Shown here in pieces: positions 42,258-48,423 of a stretch of 48,423 nucleotides of DNA. Made by a program: the position numbers and the translations under genes. This DNA is from JAGMXM01 sp964458325. Lineage in GTDB: Bacteria > Verrucomicrobiota > Verrucomicrobiia > Limisphaerales > UBA1319. Under the pieces are notes generated by a model. That model did no database searches. It was not told the DNA's origin and saw only the letters and a program-made list of their open reading frames with translations. The stretch is from assembly GCA_964458325.1 (NCBI GenBank), contig CAYWIM010000029.1:1-48423 (forward strand), given 5' to 3'. Numbering within the stretch: position 1 is the stretch's first letter; each line of letters begins with the position of its first letter.

Positions 42258-42788
42258 GTGACAGGTTCACTATACCAACGGCCGCTCCGGGTGGTGGCCA
42301 ACCAGCGGAAGGNNNNNNNNNNNNNNNNNNNNNNNNNNNNNNNNNNNNNNNNNNNNNNNNNNNNNNNNNNNNNNNNNNNNNNNNNNNNNNNNNNNNNNNN
42401 NNNNNNNNNNNNGTGACAGGTTCACTATACCAACGGCCGCTCCGGGTGGTGGCCAACCAGCGGAAGGTTGCTCCCACGGGCGCAGGCCGGGAGTTAGGCC
42501 AATAGGGTGACAGGTTCACTATACGAACGGCCGCTTCGGGTGCTGGCTAACCAGGGGAAAGTTGCTCCCACGGGCGCAGGCCCGGAGTTAGGCCAATAGG
42601 GTGACAGGTTCACTATACGAATGGCCGCTCCTGGTGGTGGCCAACCAGCGGAAGGTTGCTCCCACGGGCGCAGGCCCGGAGTTAGGCCAATAGGGTGACA
42701 GGTTCACTATACGAATGGCCGCTCCTGGTGGTGGCCAACCAGCGGAAGGGTGCTCCCATGGGCGCAGGCCAGGGAGTTAAGCCAATAT
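42258..42788. repeat. 94-bp tandem repeat array, at least five copies
   Basis: Units beginning GTGACAGGTTCACTATAC start at 42258 (cut by the gap), 42413, 42507, 42601 and 42695, with an exact 94-base period after the gap. Copies differ at only a few positions (for example CCAACGGCCGC against CGAATGGCCGC). The unit length is not a multiple of three and both strands have stops, so it is non-coding. Each unit carries a compact inverted repeat around TGGCCA (CTGGT...ACCAG). The assembly gap falls inside the array, so the true copy number is unknown. Confidence 0.95.
42313..42412. other. Assembly gap of exactly 100 N
   Basis: One hundred N bases, a conventional scaffold spacer, lie inside the 94-bp repeat array. 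The 55 bases before the gap match the start of the unit right after it, so the break is repeat-induced and the real length is unknown. Confidence 0.99.
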
Positions 42789-42800
42789 CAGGGAAAGCCG

Positions 42801-43505
42801 CTATCGCACGGCCAGGAGGGCATCGCGGATCGTCTGCGCCATCCGTTTGGCCCCGGCCGCATCGGGATGGATCTTGTCGGGAAAGAGGTCGGGCCGTCCG
42901 CTGAGAGCGTCGTAGAGATCGATGACCGGGACGTGCTTCTTGTCGGCGACTTGGACGATCAACGGGATCACCTGGCGGCCAATGACATCGTCGTTGATCC
43001 CCCAGCGCTCCTCGTAGGCCGGGACGGGCAGACAGAGCCAGATCCTGGGGCGGCTGGGAAGGCGCTCGAAGTGGACGAGCATGTCTGTCAGGTCGCGGGC
43101 GAACTCGGCCGAGCGCTTCCAGTTCTGGGGTTTGGAGTCGTTGGTTCCCAACTTGATGATCACCACATCCGGGCCGAACCGGGTCGCGGCCTCGAACTCG
43201 GGCTGGGTCCAGTAAGGATGGTCGCCGTTCTTCAGAAGGGTCGCCCCGCTGACGCCGAAGTTGCGCACCTCGAATCGCTCTCCCAACAACTGTCCTAAAA
43301 CCGCCGGGTAAGAATGGCTCTCACGATCCTCGATGCCAGCGCCATAGGTGATGCTGTCGCCGATGCAAGCCACCCGGATCTTGCCTTCGTAGCGGCTTGG
43401 ATCCAGCCCGGCCGGCCGCTGCGAGCGGCAGCCCGCCGCCAGCAACAACGCCGCCATGGCCGCCATCGCCCAAGTCCCTGCCCCCATCCATCGAGTCGCG
43501 TTCAT
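42801..43505 (-). CDS. SGNH/GDSL-family hydrolase lipoprotein
   Basis: 234 residues from ATG at 43505, with AAGGATC 3 bases upstream as Shine-Dalgarno. Lipoprotein signal: MNATRWMGAGTWAMAAMAAL then LLAAGCRSQ. The catalytic blocks are complete: block I VACIGDSITYGAG (Ser), block II Gly in NFGVSGAT, block III LGTNDS (Asn) and block V FPDKIHPDAAG (Asp and His). Members are esterases acting on acetylated sugars or lipids. Bacterial homologues with this GIEDRESHSYPAVLGQLLG context are often acetylxylan or sialate esterases, which fits the neighbouring GH2 gene, although a 94-bp repeat array separates them. Confidence 0.9.
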   Translation of the reverse strand: MNATRWMGAGTWAMAAMAALLLAAGCRSQRPAGLDPSRYEGKIRVACIGDSITYGAGIEDRESHSYPAVLGQLLGERFEVRNFGVSGATLLKNGDHPYWTQPEFEAATRFGPDVVIIKLGTNDSKPQNWKRSAEFARDLTDMLVHFERLPSRPRIWLCLPVPAYEERWGINDDVIGRQVIPLIVQVADKKHVPVIDLYDALSGRPDLFPDKIHPDAAGAKRMAQTIRDALLAVR

Positions 43506-43687
43506 GTGATCCTTTTGCCAGGTACCGCTGCCTGCGATCAAGCCGGAACCGGCCCACCCGAGCAACGGCAAAACCACAGAGCTCTGTCGCGCCCGGGTCA
43601 GGAGCCGGCGTTTTTTCTCGTCGGCGGGCGCGTCCGTGTTTTAGGATGGCGGGGATTGCGGAACACTTCACGAACCAGGCGGTGATT

Positions 43688-44362
43688 ATGGGCGAGCCAA
43701 CGCGGCTGGAAGAAGCTGTTGAGTTTGCGGAAAACCCGGAGCCCCGGTGCCCGTGCGTTCTGTTGCTGGACACGTCGGGCTCGATGAAAGGCGAGCCGAT
43801 CGAGGCCTTGAACCGCGGGCTGCAGACGTTTCGGGAGAATCTGGCCAAGGATCCGCTGGCCTCGAGGCGGGTCGAGGTGGCCGTCGTCTCCTTCGACAAC
43901 GAAGTCAAGGTGATCCAGGACTTCGTGACGGCTGACCAGCTCGAGCCGCCGGCGCTGACGGCTCAAGGGCAGACGTTCATGGGCGGAGGGATCCAGAAGG
44001 CCCTGGACCTGCTCCAGGCGCGCAAGGCGCAATACCGCGCCAACGGTGTCGCTTACTACCGCCCATGGGTGTTCATGATCACCGACGGCGAGCCCCAGGG
44101 CGAGCCCGACCATATCGTGCGGCAGGCCGCCCAGCGTCTGCAAACCGACGAGGCCAACAAACGGGTTGCGTTCTTCGCCGTCGGCGTCGAAAACGCCAAC
44201 ATGGAACGTCTCCGCGAGATCGTCGTTCGAACCCCGGTCAAGCTGGTCGGCCTGAACTTTGTCGAGATGTTCGTCTGGCTCTCGCGCAGCATGGAGGCAG
44301 TGGCTCAATCTCGGCCGGATGAGCAGGTGGCTCTGCCCCCGCCAGGGTGGGGGACCATATGA
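43688..44362 (+). CDS. vWA-domain protein, TerY-like
   Basis: 224 residues if started at ATG 43688 (MGEPTRLEEAVEFAENPEPR); ATG 43646 (MAGIAEHFTNQ) is also possible. It is a single von Willebrand factor A domain with a complete MIDAS: LLLDTSGSMKGEPI (DxSxS), the Thr region in AQGQTFMGGGIQKAL and FMITDGEPQGEPD. The later VRTPVKLVGLNFVEMFVWLS is typical of TerY, the cytoplasmic vWA protein of tellurite-resistance-type systems. There is no signal peptide. The stop overlaps the PP2C start by ATGA. With the two next genes it forms a vWA, PP2C, kinase triad in which the vWA protein is probably the phosphorylated or scaffolding partner. Confidence 0.88.
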   Translation: MGEPTRLEEAVEFAENPEPRCPCVLLLDTSGSMKGEPIEALNRGLQTFRENLAKDPLASRRVEVAVVSFDNEVKVIQDFVTADQLEPPALTAQGQTFMGGGIQKALDLLQARKAQYRANGVAYYRPWVFMITDGEPQGEPDHIVRQAAQRLQTDEANKRVAFFAVGVENANMERLREIVVRTPVKLVGLNFVEMFVWLSRSMEAVAQSRPDEQVALPPPGWGTI

Positions 44363-45153
44363 GCGACTCCGAGCCGCCCGGCACCGCCTTCCAGCCGGGC
44401 TGGCGAGTCGCGGCGGCCTCCGTCCGGGGCCGGCATCACCGGCTCACCGGACAGCCTTGCCAGGACGCAGTCCTTTGGCAGATCCTCCCCGGGCACGCCC
44501 TCGCTGTGGCGCTGGCCGATGGCGCCGGATCCGCGCCGTTTGGCGAGGTCGGCGCCCACTTGGCGGTCCGCACGGCCATCGCCGAGCTGGCGGGTTCCGG
44601 GCCCGTGCCCGGCGATTGGCCGGGATTGGACGCCTGGGAATCGCGGCTTCGCTCCGCGCTGGCGGCTGCGCGCGCGGCGGTGTGCGAAGAGGCGGCCCGG
44701 CGCGGCGATCCGCCCCGCGATCTCGCCACCACTCTCATCGTCGCCGTCGTGTCCCACCAGGGAGCCATCGCCGCCCAGGTCGGGGACGGCGGCGTGGTGA
44801 TCCTGGACGAAGACGGCCAGTGGGCGGCCCTGAGCCTGGCTCCGCCGGGCGAGTACCTCAATGAAACGGTCTTCCTGACCTCCGATTCCGCGCTGGATTC
44901 GATCCATGCCCAAAACCGGACCGGCCGGATCCGGCAGTTCGCGATGTTCAGCGACGGCCTCCAGATGGTAGCTCTGAGAATGCCCATGGGCACGCCCCAC
45001 AAGCCGTTTTTCGATCCGTTGTTCCGATTTGCGCGCGAGACGCGCGATCCGGCGGCGCTGGTGGAGCAGCTGGCCGCCTTCCTCGAATCGCCGAGACTGT
45101 CTGAGCGCGCCGATGACGACCTGACCCTGGTCCTGGCCTTGCGAACGGATTGA
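44359..45153 (+). CDS. PP2C-family protein phosphatase
   Basis: 264 residues from ATG at 44359. Metal-binding aspartates of the PPM fold are seen in VALADGAGSAPFGEVGA, AQVGDGGVVILDED, FAMFSDGLQ and ADDDLTLVLALRTD; the N-terminal GRHHRLTGQPCQDAV is the PP2C_2 entry motif. It removes phosphate from Ser or Thr using two metal ions. It lacks any sensor or membrane part. The 4-bp overlap with the vWA gene and the 25-base gap to the kinase imply one transcript, and the phosphatase probably reverses the kinase's action within the triad. Confidence 0.9.
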   Translation: MSDSEPPGTAFQPGWRVAAASVRGRHHRLTGQPCQDAVLWQILPGHALAVALADGAGSAPFGEVGAHLAVRTAIAELAGSGPVPGDWPGLDAWESRLRSALAAARAAVCEEAARRGDPPRDLATTLIVAVVSHQGAIAAQVGDGGVVILDEDGQWAALSLAPPGEYLNETVFLTSDSALDSIHAQNRTGRIRQFAMFSDGLQMVALRMPMGTPHKPFFDPLFRFARETRDPAALVEQLAAFLESPRLSERADDDLTLVLALRTD

Positions 45154-45178
45154 ACGCGCGGGAGATCCGCGGGCCCCC

Positions 45179-46621
45179 ATGCACGTCCAACGCCAGTCCA
45201 CCGGCGAGATCGTATCCCTGGACGAATCCGGCCGGCTGGGATCGGGGGGCGAAGCCCGCATCTATGCGGTCGCCGCCGATCCCGCCCTGGTGGCCAAGAT
45301 CTGGCATCGGCCCACAGCCGAGCGCGCCCGCAAAGTGGAGGTGATGGTCGCCAATCCGCCGGCCGATCCCATGGCCGGCCACAGCCACATCTCGATCGCT
45401 TGGCCGCTCGATCCGCTCCTGAGCCGGGAGCGGTCCCCGCGCTGCGTCGGTTTCCTCATGGCCCGCGTCCAGGGCATGCGCCCGATCATCGACTTTTACA
45501 ACCCCAAATCCCGCCGCCAGAAATGCCCGCTGTTCAACTTCTATTACCTGTTGCGAACCGGCCGGAACCTGGCGACGGCCATCCGGGCCCTCCATGAGCG
45601 GGGCTACGTGGTGGGCGACCTGAACGAATCCAACATCCTGGTGTCGGAGAAGGCCCTTGTCACGCTGGTCGACACCGATTCGTTCCAGGTCTGGGATGCC
45701 TCCGGCGGCACGCTCTATCGCTGCCGGGTGGGCAAGCCCGAGTTCACGCCTCCAGAGCTGCAGGGTCAGCGGTTCGCCCTGGTCAACCGCGAGCCGGTCC
45801 ATGACCTGTTCGGGCTGGGCATTGTCCTGTTCCATCTGCTGATGGAAGGCACGCATCCGTTTGCGGGCGCTTACCGCGGGCGCGGCGAGCCGCCCACGAT
45901 CGAGCAGCGGATCGCCGCCGGCCATTTCCCTTACGACGACCCGCCTCCGCCCCTCTTCGGGCCCAAGCCCGCCGCGCCGCCGTTCGAGGTCCTGCATCCG
46001 GCGCTTCAGGAGCACTTCCAGCGCTGCTTTCGAGACGGCCACCGCGATCCCCGGGGGCGGCCGGACGCCGCCACCTGGCAACGGGCGCTCGAGGAGGCCG
46101 AGAGCGCCCTGGTGGTCTGCTGGTTCAACAACCAGCACTTCTATGGGAACCACCTGAAAAGCTGCCCGTGGTGCGCGCGCGCCCAGCTCCTCGGCGGCCG
46201 GGATCCATTCCCCTCGCTTGAAGCGGTCCGCAAAGGGCACCACCTCCGGCGCCCCAAGCCCCGCGCCGGCGCGATTCAAATCCCGGGCGAATCGCGCGCC
46301 GGACTTCCCATGCCGCCGCCGGTTCCGAAGCTGGATCCATGGCATCGGAGCCATCGAGCGGCTGCGGTCCGGCTTCGAGGGGCGCGATGGGCTGCCTTCG
46401 CCGGTTCGGCGGCGGGCATCACGGCCCTCGGCCTGCTTCTCTCCCTGCAGTACCAACAGGAGCTCGCCGGCTTTCTGCTCGGATGCGTCGCGCTCGTCGG
46501 CGGTGTGCTGGGTGAAGTGGCTGCCGCCGGGCGGGAGGGGCTCGGGACCTCGATGTCGCGCGGCGCCAAGTACGCCGGCATCGCCTTGGTCGCTGCCACC
46601 CTCCTGCGCGGCGCATGGTAG
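45179..46621 (+). CDS. Membrane-anchored protein kinase with zinc-finger-like segment (triad kinase)
   Basis: 480 residues. A divergent Ser/Thr kinase domain spans about 15-320: glycine loop GSGGEARIY (21-29), ATP-binding K40 in VAKIWH, catalytic loop GYVVGDLNESNILV (D147, N152), a metal Asp in LVDTDSFQV (D165) and PEFTPPELQG as the activation-segment end. After it, NNQHFYGNHLKSCPWCARAQ has the N-x-x-H-x-Y...C-P-W-C pattern of the small zinc-binding module found in TerY-P triad kinases. A proline-rich linker leads to two or three C-terminal membrane helices (AAFAGSAAGITALGLLLSL, LAGFLLGCVALVGGVLGEVA, KYAGIALVAATLL). Many triad kinases end in helix-hairpin-helix DNA-binding repeats; here membrane anchoring replaces or follows that. 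It begins 25 bases after the PP2C stop. Confidence 0.88.
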   Translation: MHVQRQSTGEIVSLDESGRLGSGGEARIYAVAADPALVAKIWHRPTAERARKVEVMVANPPADPMAGHSHISIAWPLDPLLSRERSPRCVGFLMARVQGMRPIIDFYNPKSRRQKCPLFNFYYLLRTGRNLATAIRALHERGYVVGDLNESNILVSEKALVTLVDTDSFQVWDASGGTLYRCRVGKPEFTPPELQGQRFALVNREPVHDLFGLGIVLFHLLMEGTHPFAGAYRGRGEPPTIEQRIAAGHFPYDDPPPPLFGPKPAAPPFEVLHPALQEHFQRCFRDGHRDPRGRPDAATWQRALEEAESALVVCWFNNQHFYGNHLKSCPWCARAQLLGGRDPFPSLEAVRKGHHLRRPKPRAGAIQIPGESRAGLPMPPPVPKLDPWHRSHRAAAVRLRGARWAAFAGSAAGITALGLLLSLQYQQELAGFLLGCVALVGGVLGEVAAAGREGLGTSMSRGAKYAGIALVAATLLRGAW

Positions 46622-46697
46622 CGGATGCATCCGCGGCGTTGATGGGATCCAAGCCCAGCCTGCTTCAGCTCCAAACACGCTCTCAACAACCTTGTCG

Positions 46698-46728
46698 CCC
46701 GCCATGCCCGATCCAATCGGGCGGCGGG
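46698..46728. terminator. Long GC hairpin after the triad operon
   Basis: CCCGCC-AT-GCCCGAT, loop CCA, ATCGGGC-GGCGGG: 13 paired positions with a two-base bulge, in the 174-bp gap between the kinase stop (46621) and the aldo/keto reductase start (46796). No T-run follows, so termination would be weak or factor-assisted. It is symmetric and could act on either strand. Confidence 0.5.
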
Positions 46729-46795
46729 AACGCGCTGGACGTCCCGGGCGAAGCGTGGTAGGTAAGTTCCACCAAAACGTAAAAACACTTTCCCT

Positions 46796-47857
46796 ATGAA
46801 ACGCCGAACCTTTCTCAAGACCGTTGGCGCTGCCACTGCGGGTGGATACGCCCTCACCCTCGAACGGATCCTGGCCGAAAGCCAGCCGCCTCCGACCGCC
46901 GACAAGGTGCAGGGATTGCCCCGGCGCACCCTCGGGCGCACGGGCCAGAAGCTCTCGATCGTCGGATTCCCCGGCCTTGCCCTGGCGAACTGCTCCCAGG
47001 AGGAAGGCACCGCCGGATTGCACCGGGCGTTCGATCGCGGCGTGAATTATTTCGACGTCGCGCCCGCCTATGGCAGGGGCACGTGTGAAACCCGGATGGG
47101 CATCGGCCTCCAGGGGATCGATCGCACCCAATATTTCCTCTCCTGCAAGACCAAGAAACGCGACAAGGACGGCGCCCGGGCCGAACTCGAGAACTCTCTC
47201 AAGGAGCTGAAGACGGATCATTTTGACCTCTATCAACTGCACCACCTGGTGACCGTGGCCGAGGTCAAAGAGGCTCTCGGTCCCGGGGGCGCCATGGAGG
47301 CGATCCTCGAGGCCCAAAAGGCCGGCAAGATTAAATACATCGGCTTCTCCGCTCACACCACCAAGGCCGCTCTCGAGGTGATGAAGGGGTTCCAATTCGA
47401 CACCGTCATGTTCCCGATCAATTTCGTGGAATACATGAATTTCGGCTACGGGAAGGAAGTCCTCGATCTGGCTGGAGCCCAGGGCGTCGCCGTCCTTGCC
47501 ATCAAACCGCTGTCGCGCGGCGCATGGCCCGCCGACGTCGAGCGGAAACGCAAGTGGTGGTACCGGACCACCGAAGGGCTCGATGAGGTGAGGCTCTCTC
47601 TCCGGTTTTCCTGGTCCCAGAAGAATGTTGTGGCCGGCATCCCTCCGTCGTTCCTGGACCTCGTGGATCTGGCCATCGAAGCCGCCAAGGACGATCGCTC
47701 CATCCGCAAGGCCGAACTGGCCAAGCTCGGCGAGATGGCGGCGGGCTGCGGCTCGATCTTCGCTCGCGAGGAGAAGATGGCCGCCACCGCCCAGCGCCTC
47801 ATCCACTCCTCATACCCCGATCACCCGATCGATGGCTGCCCCGAGGAATGGGCGTAA
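46796..47857 (+). CDS. Tat-exported aldo/keto reductase family protein
   Basis: 353 residues. The twin-arginine signal MKRRTFLKTVGAATAGGYAL leads the protein, so it is folded in the cytoplasm and exported. The barrel follows: RRTLGRTGQKLSIVGFPGLA, NYFDVAPAYGRGTCETRMGI (catalytic Asp and Tyr), FLSCKTKKR (Lys), FDLYQLHHL (His), KIKYIGFSAHTTKAALEVMK and FPINFVEYMNFGYGKEVLDL. Members reduce carbonyls with NADPH, but exported PVC members are uncharacterised. The C-terminal segment PDHPIDGCPEEWA is typical of that subgroup. The last 26 bases overlap the next candidate gene. Confidence 0.93.
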   Translation: MKRRTFLKTVGAATAGGYALTLERILAESQPPPTADKVQGLPRRTLGRTGQKLSIVGFPGLALANCSQEEGTAGLHRAFDRGVNYFDVAPAYGRGTCETRMGIGLQGIDRTQYFLSCKTKKRDKDGARAELENSLKELKTDHFDLYQLHHLVTVAEVKEALGPGGAMEAILEAQKAGKIKYIGFSAHTTKAALEVMKGFQFDTVMFPINFVEYMNFGYGKEVLDLAGAQGVAVLAIKPLSRGAWPADVERKRKWWYRTTEGLDEVRLSLRFSWSQKNVVAGIPPSFLDLVDLAIEAAKDDRSIRKAELAKLGEMAAGCGSIFAREEKMAATAQRLIHSSYPDHPIDGCPEEWA

Positions 47858-48359
47858 GGGCCAGATCCGCCTCCTCACGTCGGCGGCTACGGCTCATGGG
47901 CTCTGGGCGCGAGCCTTGGCTCGGGGAATTCTCTCCCTGCTGCTAAGCTTGGCGGCCGCGCTGGAAACGGCCGTCGCGGCGACGCCGGAGATCCCGCTGG
48001 CGGATGGCGATCTTCTGGCTGCCGTCAGGCCTTTTCCGCAAGCGGCATTGTCCCCCCGCGATCCGTCCCTGCGCAATCAGCAACTCCTCGATGGCTATGG
48101 CGCCTCGATTCGGGCCTGGGGCGATGTCGTGGCGGCCCATTTTCGTCCGGTTCCCGCCCATCCCGCATGGGGCTACTACGGGCTCGGCGGCCACACCGAG
48201 GACGAGGTCCGGCCCATCACGTTCGTTCGAGACCGGATCGGAACGGGCGATCTGTCGGATCCCCGGCCTCGAGATTGTCGCGGACTTTGGCGCGCTGACT
48301 GTTGCATGGCGGGGGTTATCAATCGATCCGCCTCGAACCCAATCCCCTTGACCGGCTGA
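47832..48359 (+). pseudogene. Secreted-protein gene that breaks up after about 140 codons
   Basis: From ATG 47832, overlapping the aldo/keto reductase end, the frame reads a hydrophobic export segment ARGILSLLLSLAAALETAVA followed by a plausible mature start (ATPEIPLADGDLLAAVRPFP) and ordered sequence through YYGLGGHTEDEVRPITFVRD. After about 48240 it becomes basic and Cys/Arg-rich and ends at a stop at 48357-48359. Protein-like pieces then appear in the two other frames: IPGLEIVADFGAL (about 48259-48297) and GGYQSIRLEPNPLDRLIRSG (48311-48373, ending TAG). This is a decayed or deletion-spliced gene, or a truncated one cut by the window end. The family is not recognised. Confidence 0.5.
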
Positions 48360-48423
48360 TTCGATCCGGTTAGGGTCTGTGCAAAAATTACTTCCGATTT
48401 TGGCGGGAGCGCCGCCGGGCCAG

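Noticed and set aside
42052..42519. Open frames running through the N gap.
   Set aside because: They are produced by undetermined bases and a repeat whose period is not a multiple of three.
42258..42788. Considered as a CRISPR array because of regular repeats.
   Set aside because: The 94-bp units are contiguous with no variable spacers, far longer than CRISPR repeats, and no cas gene is nearby.
44948..47806. A 952-residue minus-strand frame across the kinase and the aldo/keto reductase.
   Set aside because: It is antisense to two well-supported genes and crosses their intergenic hairpin; its composition (GG-rich low complexity) is that of an artefact.

Overview
The window reads as a high-GC chromosomal scaffold from a Gram-negative member of the PVC group, most likely Verrucomicrobiota. 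No single gene proves this; the inference rests on several family signatures together. These are a pseudopilin with the [20 protein letters not shown] leader, a PEP-CTERM anchored secreted protein, Tat-exported FAD and aldo/keto oxidoreductases, DUF5703, GH2 and GH29-type carbohydrate enzymes, LamG, PA14 and Ig modules, a giant YD-repeat protein ending in an FYRIQ-type tail, and lpxA. The scaffold has one 100-N gap at 42313-42412.

Layout. 1-613: the 3' part of a tRNA-Asp, then two disconnected pieces of an alpha-L-fucosidase. 573-9788 (-): a ~3,070-residue secreted Rhs/YD-repeat protein containing a 431-bp internal duplication that differs at only 2 positions. 10479-11139: a vapBC-like toxin-antitoxin pair with a perfect palindrome in front. 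11153-18042: alanine dehydrogenase, a DUF554 membrane protein, a ceramidase-like protein with its middle missing, a LamG-like secreted protein, phenylacetate-CoA ligase with a tandem-ACT partner, a pseudopilin and a small lipoprotein. 18238-21899 (-): a four-gene ABC exporter operon (ATPase, permease, ATPase, permease). 21985-28903: a Tat FAD oxidoreductase, a PEP-CTERM protein with a clear terminator, a DUF5703/LamG hydrolase, and a broken Ig/PA14 remnant.

28983-34677 (-): a housekeeping cluster in the transcription order dnaN, lspA, miaA, hflX, radC, lpxA, mostly joined by 4-bp ATGA overlaps. It faces serA and a parvulin isomerase across an unusually AT-rich 250-bp gap with three DnaA-box-like sites. 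37603-43505 (-): a secreted protein of unknown function, a GH2 glycosidase, a 94-bp tandem repeat array broken by the assembly gap, and an SGNH esterase lipoprotein. 43688-46621 (+): a vWA protein, a PP2C phosphatase and a membrane-anchored kinase with a zinc-finger-like segment, matching the TerY-P phosphosignalling triad. The window closes with a Tat aldo/keto reductase and a secreted-protein gene that falls apart after about 140 codons.

The most unusual window-wide feature is a set of genes for exported or carbohydrate-active proteins that keep both ends but lack the middle: GH29, the ceramidase-like protein, PA14, and perhaps the last gene and a fragment before DUF5703. Neighbouring housekeeping genes are intact. 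This is either real recurrent deletion or an assembly artefact. The TerY-P triad beside the tandem array, the giant Rhs protein with its near-perfect duplication, and the possible DnaA-binding region are the other main points.
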